A stretch of DNA of 64,000 bases, from assembly GCA_963733935.1 (NCBI GenBank), contig CAVTEQ010000012.1, positions 1 through 64,000 on the forward strand. The letters are read 5' to 3'. The stretch is from JAHFUA01 sp963733935. Its GTDB lineage: Bacteria > Acidobacteriota > Terriglobia > Terriglobales > Acidobacteriaceae. The translations under genes and the position numbers were made by a program. This document shows, one piece after another, positions 1-8,265 of the stretch (position 1 is its first letter; each line of letters starts with the position of its first letter). The notes beneath the pieces were generated by a model. The model was not told the origin of the DNA, did not search any database, and was given only the letters and a program-made list of their open reading frames with translations.

Positions 1-188
1 TGAGCCCAACGAGCTACCAGACTGCTCCACCCCGCGAAGTCATCATAGCAAACCGCACGGAAAAATGCAGCCGGCAACAGATTCTCCACAGGGCAAGATG
101 ATCGCACATCATCGCCAAGGTCGCGCGCGCGGGCTGCTGTTGGCCCTGCGGCCGCGTTCGCGATGGCGATTGCGCTGAGGGAGATCCT

Positions 189-677
189 TCACTCTCCGGG
201 CCGCTTGCGCCGCTGCAGCCGTTCGGCAATTTTTGACCACTGATCTTTGTACGGTAGAACATCTTTAAGCGTCACATTATCAACGCCCGTCTTCGGATTC
301 CAGGGCGTCCCGTGCTTGGCACGAAATTTCGTTGCGTAGATGCGATTGCGCTTCATCTGAGCTCGCCAGATTTCTTCGTGTGTCAATACGAAGAACCGCT
401 CGCTGTTCGGCGTTAGCTGGAATAGAACCCAGAAGTCGGGGGCTGAAGGATTTCGCCGAGTCAAGTACGACTTCTGGCCGATTCCGGTTGGAAACTGCTT
501 CCTCTGCGTGGTCTTGACCTCGATTTTGAGGGCTCGGTCTTTTCTGTCGCTGATCGCATACACGTCAACAGACTTGTGGTGTCCGTACGTCACGGTAGCA
601 AACATGCCGCGTTTATTGAGCTCGCTGCACACGCGGTATTCGCCGGCCAAGCTTAGAAGGTCTGAGGGTATGTTCAC
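189..677 (-). CDS. PD-(D/E)XK nuclease-like hypothetical protein
   Basis: 162-aa soluble protein. The segment from residue 37 to 58 (VDVYAI ... KIEVKTTQ) places an Asp at 38 and Glu-x-Lys at 53-55, the spacing expected of a PD-(D/E)XK endonuclease-like core, and a Glu at 13 in the first helix would complete the usual acidic set. The N-terminus (LAGEYRVCSELNKRG) resembles the opening helix of small group-I-intron-endonuclease-like or PDDEXK family proteins. It is transcribed away from a broken Xre fragment at 755-847, an arrangement seen in some restriction or defence loci, but no methyltransferase is visible. The fold is inferred from the motif; DNA cleavage is not shown. The C-terminal 40 residues are basic. 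Confidence 0.6.
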   Translation of the reverse strand: MNIPSDLLSLAGEYRVCSELNKRGMFATVTYGHHKSVDVYAISDRKDRALKIEVKTTQRKQFPTGIGQKSYLTRRNPSAPDFWVLFQLTPNSERFFVLTHEEIWRAQMKRNRIYATKFRAKHGTPWNPKTGVDNVTLKDVLPYKDQWSKIAERLQRRKRPGE

Positions 678-754
678 GTGATGAAAGTTGCGCTTTTTCG
701 CGAAATCGGCTTTGGCCGATTTGTCGGCGAAAGACTACAACCGAATATTGGTGG

Positions 755-847
755 GTGTCCACATCAAACATCACCGCCAGGTTTGGCAAACGATTGCGGC
801 AGCTGCGAGAAAAGCGCGGTTGGACGCAGGTGGTGATGGCCGAGTAG
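755..847 (+). pseudogene. truncated Xre-family HTH fragment
   Basis: A 30-codon frame from a GTG reads RFGKRLRQLREKRGWTQ in its middle, the first helix and turn of Xre/Cro-type repressors, where the conserved core FGKRLRxLRxxxGxTQ is easily recognised. It ends at a TAG just after VVMAE, where helix 3 should begin, and the downstream bases do not restore the domain in any frame. It is therefore read as a remnant, or a gene broken by sequence error. It lies between the divergent PD-(D/E)XK-like gene and the 3' end of the peroxiredoxin gene. Confidence 0.4.
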
Positions 848-883
848 GCGTCTGCGCCGACCGTTGGCGGACCGCCGCTGCGT

Positions 884-1462
884 TTATTCCTTCAGCTTCT
901 GCCGTTCGCAGGCTTCGACCACCTTGCTGGGATCGACGGCGTCGCTGTCCACTTGTTCTTCGACGACTTTCCCTGATTTGTCGATGAGGAAGGTAGCGCG
1001 GCGGGCCGACATCATCTTTACGCCACCGGGCGAGTACTCTTTCTCCAGGCCATATTCTTTGGTGACCGCGCCGTCCCGGTCGCTCAATAGTGGGAAGGTA
1101 ACGCCGTTTTGCTGTGCGAAGTTGAAGTTGGCGAAGGGGCTATCCATGCTCACACCCAGCACCTGAGTGTTGGCGGCTTCCAGCTTGCCGATGTTCTGCT
1201 GGAAGGCCTTCATCTCCTTGGTTCAACCGCCGGTGAAAGCGAACACGTAGAACGCCAGAGCGACGTTCTTGTTGCCGTGATAATCGTGCAACGATATTTT
1301 CTTCAGCTCTTTGCCGTCGAAGGCCAGCAGGGTGAAATCGGGCGCCATATCGCCGACCTTGATCTTCATCGGCGCGGGTTTTTCATCGGCCGGAGCGGCC
1401 GCACCCGCCGTCGTCAGCAGCATGGCCAGCGCGAGAGCACAGGCCATCATTACTCTTGACAT
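884..1462 (-). CDS. Secreted peroxiredoxin (AhpC/TSA), probable selenoprotein with in-frame UGA
   Basis: Read through one in-frame TGA at 1223-1225, this gives a 192-aa peroxiredoxin. Residues 1-24 form a signal peptide with an Ala-rich end; VGDMAPDFTL is the usual thioredoxin-fold start; AFTGG-U-TKEMKAF puts the TGA at residue 80, exactly at the peroxidatic cysteine; GVSMDSPFANFNFA and SARRATFLIDKSG (conserved Arg) follow. The frame is the same on both sides of the TGA. A hairpin with a G at loop position 2 begins 14 nt after the TGA, as bacterial SECIS elements do. A lone Cys near the C-terminus (VEACERQ) could serve as resolving residue. Family role: reduction of peroxides in the periplasm. 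The alternative is a Cys-to-stop substitution or read error; the exact position and hairpin argue against that. SelA, SelB and tRNA-Sec are not in the window. Confidence 0.75.
1175..1208 (-). promoter_or_regulatory. SECIS-like hairpin downstream of the peroxiredoxin UGA
   Basis: On the minus strand, arm GGC-C-TTCCAGC (1208-1198) pairs with GCTGGAA-GCC (1184-1175): ten pairs with one bulged C, enclosing a 13-nt loop AGAACATCGGCAA. The loop starts 25 nt after the UGA and has G as its second base. Bacterial SECIS elements are known to lie in coding sequence directly after the UGA, with a G in the first two loop positions 16-37 nt downstream; this fits. No folding program was run. Confidence 0.6.
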
Positions 1463-1666
1463 GGATAACCTCAGTGGTGGGATTCCGGCCTCCTCACCCG
1501 GCCGGGTGGCAGAACTATATCATTCTGCGGCGGCGGCGGGCCCCGCGACCCGGTCCCCCTTGCCACCTCGGAGAGCATTGCCTTCCCCGCCAGATTCCAA
1601 GTACATTGGCAGCACGCCTTAGCTGCTCCGCCCGTCGTGAACGGGCGCGGCGCACGACAACAGCGA

Positions 1667-3473
<1,807 letters not shown>

Positions 3474-3500
3474 GGGCGCAAAAGAAAAATCCTAAGGGTG

Positions 3501-3537
3501 CCCCACCCAAGCTGGTGTTGCTTGGGTGGGGATTTTT
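3501..3537 (+). terminator. Rho-independent-type terminator, CCCCACCC family
   Basis: Arms ccccacccaag and cttgggtgggg form a GC-rich hairpin followed by attttt. The lead-in TCCTAAGGGTG is shared with the hairpin at 6952-6990, so this is also a dispersed repeat. It sits between the convergent acyl-CoA synthetase and AraC genes and has a weaker T run (ATTTTT) on the opposite strand a few bases from the stem, so it may act both ways. Confidence 0.7.
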
Positions 3538-3579
3538 CTCGTGACCCGCGACGTTAATCTCTCTCAAGAATCGGCGGTG

Positions 3580-4551
3580 CTACCCCGCCGCGGCGGCTTT
3601 GGACTTCACGCGAAAGCGCGCGGGCGGCGAGCCGAATTCGCGCTTGAAGGCGCGGTTGAACGCCGGCTCAGATTCGTAGCCGACCTCGGCAGCGACCTGC
3701 GCTACGCTGCGGCTGGTGGACGCGAGCAGTTGCGCGCCCAACTGCAGCCGCCAACGCGTGAGGTAGGCCATGGGCGGCACGCCGAGGAAATGCCGGAAGC
3801 GCTCCGCCAGCACCGAGCGCGAGACTCCCACCTGCTTGGCCAGTTCGGCGATGGTCCAAGGATCGGACGGTTGACGATGCACCAGCGCCAGCGCGTTGCC
3901 GACGTCAGGGTCGCGCGCCCCGGCAAGCCATCCGGTCTGTCCCGGTGGTAAATGTTCCACGTAGCGCCGCAGGGTTTCCACGAACAGCGCTTCGGAGAGC
4001 TTTGCGACCACGATTTCGCTGCCGGTCTGGGAGGCGACGGCTTGCTCGACAGCATAACGAATCGAGTTCTCCAGCCATTGGCCGGAGCCGTCGTTGCTGA
4101 TGTTGACCTTGAATATGGGCGGCAGTCCACCCAAAAAAGCCTTGCACAGTTGCAGATCGCACACCAGATATCCGCAAATGAATCTTGTGATCTCGCCGCC
4201 GCCTCCCATGCGCGCCAGCTTGAGGCCCTGCGCCAGGATCTCTTGCAGGATCCGGCCATTGTCCCTCGGCTCAACCTCGCGGCCGTTTCCCATGATGTGC
4301 GCATCGCCGTGGGGAAAGACGACAATGTCCCCGGCAGAGAGCGAGACTCGCGGACCGCCCTCGAGTTTCGCATAAGCCCGCCCGTGCGTGAGCAGGTGAT
4401 AGATGATCACGTGCCTGGACTCCCACTTCAGGTAGGGCGCCACTTGGCAAGACGGCGGCGAACGAAAACCCCACGGCGCCGAAAATTCGGCGTTGTAGAA
4501 CATGGCGCCTTCGAGTTTCACCGTCTTGAGGACTGTCGAAAGAACATCCAT
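3580..4551 (-). CDS. AraC-family transcriptional regulator with cupin sensor domain
   Basis: 323 aa. The N-terminal half (about 1-190) reads MDVLSTVLKTVKLEGAMFYN ... SLSAGDIVVFPHGDAHIM, the cupin_6 type ligand-binding domain found in AraC regulators. The C-terminal 100 residues carry two helix-turn-helix units: WTIAELAKQVGVSRSVLAERF and SVAQVAAEVGYESEPAFNRAF, the second being the conserved AraC signature. Start chosen at the MDVLS methionine, where family members begin, rather than 11 codons upstream. A 71-bp repeat just upstream (4579-4649) recurs before the tautomerase gene (5428-5498), which makes autoregulation plus control of that operon plausible (inference). Ligand unknown. Confidence 0.85.
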   Translation of the reverse strand: MDVLSTVLKTVKLEGAMFYNAEFSAPWGFRSPPSCQVAPYLKWESRHVIIYHLLTHGRAYAKLEGGPRVSLSAGDIVVFPHGDAHIMGNGREVEPRDNGRILQEILAQGLKLARMGGGGEITRFICGYLVCDLQLCKAFLGGLPPIFKVNISNDGSGQWLENSIRYAVEQAVASQTGSEIVVAKLSEALFVETLRRYVEHLPPGQTGWLAGARDPDVGNALALVHRQPSDPWTIAELAKQVGVSRSVLAERFRHFLGVPPMAYLTRWRLQLGAQLLASTSRSVAQVAAEVGYESEPAFNRAFKREFGSPPARFRVKSKAAAAG

Positions 4552-4578
4552 CCGGTTCCCCCCGATTGCCTGAACTCC

Positions 4579-4649
4579 TGGCAAAGTCCGCCGGACGCTG
4601 GGTCAAGTGAGTGACATAGTACAGCGCCCCAGGCAAGAGTGCCAGACGC
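4579..4649 (+). repeat. 71-bp direct repeat, copy 1 (putative operator/promoter block)
   Basis: Ungapped match of 62 of 71 positions by eye to 5428-5498, in the same orientation. The best conserved core is GGGTCAAGTGAGTGACAT. This copy begins 28 bp upstream of the AraC start, where its own operator would lie, and is also upstream of the plus-strand small frame and STAS gene. Not coding in any convincing frame. Confidence 0.6.
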
Positions 4650-4729
4650 AGGAGCAAGTCCGCCTGCCATATCAACGCATCTTAAGCTCCGTCGGATCGT
4701 TCGCAGAGGGACACACCGGGGGAGAAGTC

Positions 4730-4948
4730 ATGAAGACACTGTATTCGCTATTCGAACAGCGGACGCTGGCTTATCCGAGATGGGAGCGGGCTGGCCGAGA
4801 AGAGATCGTGCAAGAAGCCGGACGAGACAGCAAGCCAGGCGAGCGGGCAGACCGCGAACCAGTGCTTCCAAACGGGTACGTTCACATCCGGAGCGCGATC
4901 CAAGCGCTAATGGCCGGGGGTGGACGACTTGAAGGCCAGCGCGGGTGA
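4730..4948 (+). CDS. Small unrecognised open frame
   Basis: 72 codons from an ATG preceded by GGGGGAGAAG, a fair ribosome binding site. The product (MKTLYSLFEQRTLAYPRWER ...) is charged, has no signal peptide or membrane segment, and matches no family that I recognise. It ends shortly before the STAS gene and follows repeat copy 1, so it could be the first gene of that unit. It could equally be a chance frame in a GC-rich leader. No function is proposed. Confidence 0.25.
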   Translation: MKTLYSLFEQRTLAYPRWERAGREEIVQEAGRDSKPGERADREPVLPNGYVHIRSAIQALMAGGGRLEGQRG

Positions 4949-4986
4949 GAACGGTACAAACGACTGATATTTGTCAGGAGGACACC

Positions 4987-5391
4987 ATGCAAACCGAGGT
5001 AATCACCAACTACGGACGACCACTAGAGACTCAGGATCGCCCAGATTCCACGCCCCATGTTCCCGTCTCCGAACTGTCTCTGACTATCAACAAGACACCA
5101 ACCGACACGACCGTGCACTGCAGGGGCAGGATAACGTTGGAGACGGCACCGTCACTGAGAGCGACCGTCAACCCGCTGTTCTCCGATAGCACCACTGTGG
5201 TGCTGGACTTAATAAATGTGGGCTACGTGGACAGCTCGGGCTTGGGCGCCATCATCGGCCTTTGCTCTTCGGCGAAGGCCGCAAACTGCGAGCTGAAGCT
5301 CATCAACTTGAACCGACGCCTCAGGGAATCGCTCAACATGGCAAGGTTGAACGAGCTGCTGGTTGACCCAGCTTTTTGGAGGACGTGGTAA
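4987..5391 (+). CDS. STAS-domain anti-sigma factor antagonist-like protein
   Basis: 134 aa. After a 45-residue polar N-terminal extension, a single STAS domain follows: LSLTINKTPTDTTVHCRGRI, then VVLDLINVGYVDSSGLGAIIGL, and LINLNRRLRESLNMARL. The DSSG motif carries the serine that is phosphorylated in SpoIIAA/RsbV-type antagonists, so the protein may switch partners with an anti-sigma kinase; no such kinase is nearby. The start is fixed by a strong AGGAGG eight bases upstream. It lies between the AraC regulator and the tautomerase operon, with repeat copy 2 following its stop. Confidence 0.8.
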   Translation: MQTEVITNYGRPLETQDRPDSTPHVPVSELSLTINKTPTDTTVHCRGRITLETAPSLRATVNPLFSDSTTVVLDLINVGYVDSSGLGAIIGLCSSAKAANCELKLINLNRRLRESLNMARLNELLVDPAFWRTW

Positions 5392-5427
5392 ATCCGAAAG
5401 GGTTTCCCCGTGACTTCTCTGAGATCT

Positions 5428-5498
5428 TGGCAAAGTCAGCCGGACTCTGGGTCAAGTGAGTGACATGATACGGCGCTGCGGGCAAGAGAGCCAGACGC
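5428..5498 (+). repeat. 71-bp direct repeat, copy 2 (putative operator/promoter block)
   Basis: Second copy of the block at 4579-4649, beginning 36 bp after the STAS stop and ending 76 bp before the tautomerase start. Sequence conservation outside genes, upstream of two units next to one regulator, suggests a shared regulatory element; binding is inference. Confidence 0.6.
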
Positions 5499-5574
5499 GC
5501 GGATAAGTCGGGCGAATATCCCAGAGCATCGAATGCCCGGTCGCAACATTGAACCAAGAAGAGGGAGATGAACT

Positions 5575-5820
5575 ATGCCACTGATTCAAGTGAAACTGAT
5601 CGAGAACGTCTTTACCCCAGAGCAAAAGAGCCAGATAATCAGCAAGCTGACTGATGCCATGGTGGCCATCGAGGGCGAGAACATGCGCCCGGTCACGGTG
5701 GTGACGATCGAAGAAGTACGCAGCGGGGAATGGGGCATCGGCGGCCAGGCCATGACCACCGGCGCCGTACATGCTTTGGCTGCGGGGAGAGTAGGGCCTG
5801 CACCTGCCGGCTGGCAATGA
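5575..5820 (+). CDS. 4-oxalocrotonate tautomerase-like enzyme
   Basis: 81 aa. MPLIQVKLIENVFTPEQK is the family start; after removal of Met the catalytic Pro-1 is exposed. A helix (QIISKLTDAMVAIEGENM), then TVVTIEEVRSGEWGIGG match tautomerase beta-alpha-beta order. Members isomerise enol/keto acids in aromatic degradation or related side activities; the substrate here is unknown. Sixty bases before the methyltransferase, so likely co-transcribed with it and possibly with the alcohol dehydrogenase. Confidence 0.8.
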   Translation: MPLIQVKLIENVFTPEQKSQIISKLTDAMVAIEGENMRPVTVVTIEEVRSGEWGIGGQAMTTGAVHALAAGRVGPAPAGWQ

Positions 5821-5880
5821 CCGGCGCCCGGCGGCCACAACCTGAGCCAGGAATTCTGGCGCTATATGAAGGAGGATGAA

Positions 5881-6936
5881 ATGGCAGTCGACATGGATAA
5901 ACTCAATGGTTTTATCGGACAGTTCGTCGGGGACCTGGGCGCAGCCGTACATGCCGGGATGGTGGTCATTGGAGAGAGGCTCGGCCTCTACAAAGCGCTC
6001 GCCGTCCAGCCGATGACCTCGGCCGAACTTGCCGCCAAGACCAACACCGACGAGCGCTACGTCCGCGAGTGGCTGGCGTCGCAAGCTGCGGGCGGGTACG
6101 TCACTTACGATAAACAAACGAACAAGTTCGGCTTGAGCGAAGAACAGGCCTTTACTCTCGCCAACGAAGACAGCCCCGCCTATCTCCCGGGAGCTTTCCA
6201 GCTCGCGCTGGGATCGCTCACCGCGGTGCCGCGCATTGCGGAGTGCTTCCGCACCGGCGCCGGCATGGGCTGGCACGAGCACGATGACGGCGTGTTTCAC
6301 GGGTGCGAGAAGTTCTTCCGTCCCGGCTATGCCGCCAATCTCGTCAGCTCATGGATTCCCGCTCTCCAGCATGTAAAGGAGAAGCTGGAAGCAGGTGCGC
6401 GCGTCGCCGATGTGGGCTGTGGCAAGGGCGCTTCCACCCTGTTGATGGCGAAAGCGTTCCCCAAGTCTCAGTTCTACGGCTTCGACTACCACGACAAATC
6501 GATCGAAGCGGCTCGCGATTCTGCCAAACGCGAAGGCGTTGCCGACCGCGTCACCTTCGGCGTGGCTAAGGCCAAGGAGTTCCCCGGAAAGGACTACGAC
6601 TTCGTAGCCGTGTTCGACTGCCTGCACGACATGGGGGATCCCATCGGAGCGGCCACGCACGTCCGCCAGTCACTCGGCAAGGACGGCACCTGGATGATCG
6701 TTGAGCCCTTTGCCAACGACGAACTGAAGGACAATCTGAATCCCGTGGGCCGGGTCTACTACTCGTTCTCGACCTTGCTGTGCACGCCGTGCTCGCGTTC
6801 GCAGGAAGTCGGGCTCTGCCTGGGCGCGCAATCCGGCGAGAGCAACATCCGACAAGTGGTGACGTCGGCCGGGTTCAGCCGCTTCCGCCGCGCCACGGAG
6901 ACGCCCTTCAACATCGTTTACGAAGCACGCCCGTAA
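5881..6936 (+). CDS. SAM-dependent methyltransferase with winged-helix N-terminus
   Basis: 351 aa. N-terminal helical/winged-helix region (1-95; MTSAELAAKTNTDERYVREWLAS) resembles the dimerisation domain of small-molecule O-methyltransferase-like proteins. The Rossmann core has motif I VADVGCGKGASTLL near residue 175, then YGFDYHDKSIEAA, the acidic loop FVAVFDCLHDMGDP and LGKDGTWMIVEPF. The start is at the ATG eight bases after AAGGAGG, not the ATG 15 bases earlier, which overlaps that site. Substrate not predictable. A hairpin terminator follows at 6952. Confidence 0.85.
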   Translation: MAVDMDKLNGFIGQFVGDLGAAVHAGMVVIGERLGLYKALAVQPMTSAELAAKTNTDERYVREWLASQAAGGYVTYDKQTNKFGLSEEQAFTLANEDSPAYLPGAFQLALGSLTAVPRIAECFRTGAGMGWHEHDDGVFHGCEKFFRPGYAANLVSSWIPALQHVKEKLEAGARVADVGCGKGASTLLMAKAFPKSQFYGFDYHDKSIEAARDSAKREGVADRVTFGVAKAKEFPGKDYDFVAVFDCLHDMGDPIGAATHVRQSLGKDGTWMIVEPFANDELKDNLNPVGRVYYSFSTLLCTPCSRSQEVGLCLGAQSGESNIRQVVTSAGFSRFRRATETPFNIVYEARP

Positions 6937-6951
6937 AGAATCCTAAGGGTG

Positions 6952-6990
6952 CCCCACCCTTCCCCGGTTTTGGGAAGGGTGGGGATTTTT
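6952..6990 (+). terminator. Rho-independent-type terminator, CCCCACCC family
   Basis: Arms ccccacccttcccc and gggaagggtgggg with a short loop, followed by attttt. Shares the leader TCCTAAGGGTG with the terminator at 3501. It closes the STAS/tautomerase/methyltransferase stretch before the alcohol dehydrogenase. Confidence 0.75.
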
Positions 6991-7096
6991 GTGTCGATCT
7001 CCCTTCCTTACGCATCTCTCCATGGAGCAGTAGCGTCCCGTAATACCTTCCATTCACCTTTCCGGCTCGCGAGACGAAAAGAAGGAGAACTAATCC

Positions 7097-8209
7097 ATGA
7101 AGGACCAGAATTCATCGACCGCCCTGCAAGAGAGCCCGCTGCAAACCGGAAAAACCTACACCGCAAAAGCCTATTCGGCCCGCAGCGCAACTTCGCCGCT
7201 CGCTCCCACTACAATCCAGCGCCGCAATCCGCGGCCCCAGGATGTGCAGATCGAAATTCTCTACTGCGGCGTTTGCCACTCGGACCTGCACACGGTCCGC
7301 AACCAATGGGAAGGGTTCATGCCGACGGTCTATCCCTGCACGCCCGGTCACGAGATCATCGGACGGGTGGTGAAAGCCGGCAGCGCGGTCAAGAAATTCA
7401 AAGAGGGTGACATCGCCGCCGTGGGCTGCATGGTCGATTCCGACCGCACCTGCGCCAACTGCCGCGAAGGACTCGAGCAGTATTGCGAAAGCGGCATGAC
7501 CCTGACCTATAACTCGGAAGATAAATTCCTCGGAGGCGTCACCTACGGCGGCTACTCGCAGAGCATTGTGGTCGACGAGGCGTTCGTACTGCGCGTCTCG
7601 GACAAGCTCGACCTCGCCGCCGCCGCGCCGCTGCTGTGCGCGGGCATCACGACTTATTCGCCGCTCCGCCACTGGAATGTGCGCAAAGGACAGAAAGTCG
7701 GCGTGGTAGGGCTCGGCGGTCTTGGACACATGGGCGTCAAATTCGCCAGCGCCTTCGGGGCAAACGTTGTGTTGTTTACCACGTCTCCCGGCAAGACTGC
7801 GGACGCGCTGCGGCTGGGCGCCAAAGAAGTGGTGATCTCGAAGAACGAAGCCGAGATGCAAAAGCACGCCGCGAGCTTCGACTTTATCCTGGACACCGTT
7901 TCTGCCGATCACGATTTGAACACGTACCTCGCACTGTTGAAGCGTGACGGAACGCTCACCTTAGTGGGAGCACCTGAGCATCCCGTGCCGGTGGCGGCGT
8001 TCAATCTCCTCATGAATCGGCGGCAGCTTGCCGGATCGGCCATCGGCGGCATCCGCGAGACGCAGGAGATGCTCGACTTCTGCGCCGAACACGGCATCAC
8101 CTGCGACATCGAACTGATCCAAATCCAGCAGATCAACGAAGCCTACGAACGCCTGCTGAAGAGTGACGTGAAATACCGGTTCGTGATCGACATGAAGTCG
8201 CTGAAGTAA
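7097..8209 (+). CDS. Zinc-dependent NAD(P) alcohol dehydrogenase (CAD/YahK type)
   Basis: 370 aa medium-chain dehydrogenase. Catalytic zinc site: CGVCHSDLH near residue 57 and PGHEIIG; cofactor fold VGVVGLGGLGHMGVKFA near residue 205. Family members reduce aldehydes, usually with NADPH. The structural-zinc lobe reads DSDRTCANCREGLEQYC; relatives normally have DSC in place of DSD, so the first of four cysteines is replaced by Asp, which can ligate zinc weakly or may abolish that site. The first 25 residues are an extension beyond the usual start. A GAAGGAG site lies 10 bases before the ATG. Followed by a REP hairpin. Confidence 0.9.
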   Translation: MKDQNSSTALQESPLQTGKTYTAKAYSARSATSPLAPTTIQRRNPRPQDVQIEILYCGVCHSDLHTVRNQWEGFMPTVYPCTPGHEIIGRVVKAGSAVKKFKEGDIAAVGCMVDSDRTCANCREGLEQYCESGMTLTYNSEDKFLGGVTYGGYSQSIVVDEAFVLRVSDKLDLAAAAPLLCAGITTYSPLRHWNVRKGQKVGVVGLGGLGHMGVKFASAFGANVVLFTTSPGKTADALRLGAKEVVISKNEAEMQKHAASFDFILDTVSADHDLNTYLALLKRDGTLTLVGAPEHPVPVAAFNLLMNRRQLAGSAIGGIRETQEMLDFCAEHGITCDIELIQIQQINEAYERLLKSDVKYRFVIDMKSLK

Positions 8210-8228
8210 ATGCGATGATGACGACGGT

Positions 8229-8261
8229 GCCCCACATCTGCCCGCCTTTGGCAGATGTGGG
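8229..8261 (+). repeat. REP hairpin downstream of the RAYT gene
   Basis: Arms CCCACATCTGCC (8231-8242) and GGCAGATGTGGG (8250-8261) with a 7-nt loop, preceded by GGTGC. Same unit as the array at 8521-8793. It lies between the convergent ends of the alcohol dehydrogenase and the transposase and is inverted relative to the copy at 9107, so the transposase gene is bracketed by opposed REPs. Confidence 0.8.
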
Positions 8262-8265
8262 TGAT

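Noticed and set aside
1..188. A gene at the left edge of the window
   Set aside because: Only an open frame without motif or coherent composition; nothing supportable was seen in this stretch.
884..1213. A separate 109-aa gene starting at the ATG after the UGA
   Set aside because: The AAGGAG before it directly abuts the ATG, and the product lacks the first half of the thioredoxin fold; it is the second half of one peroxiredoxin.
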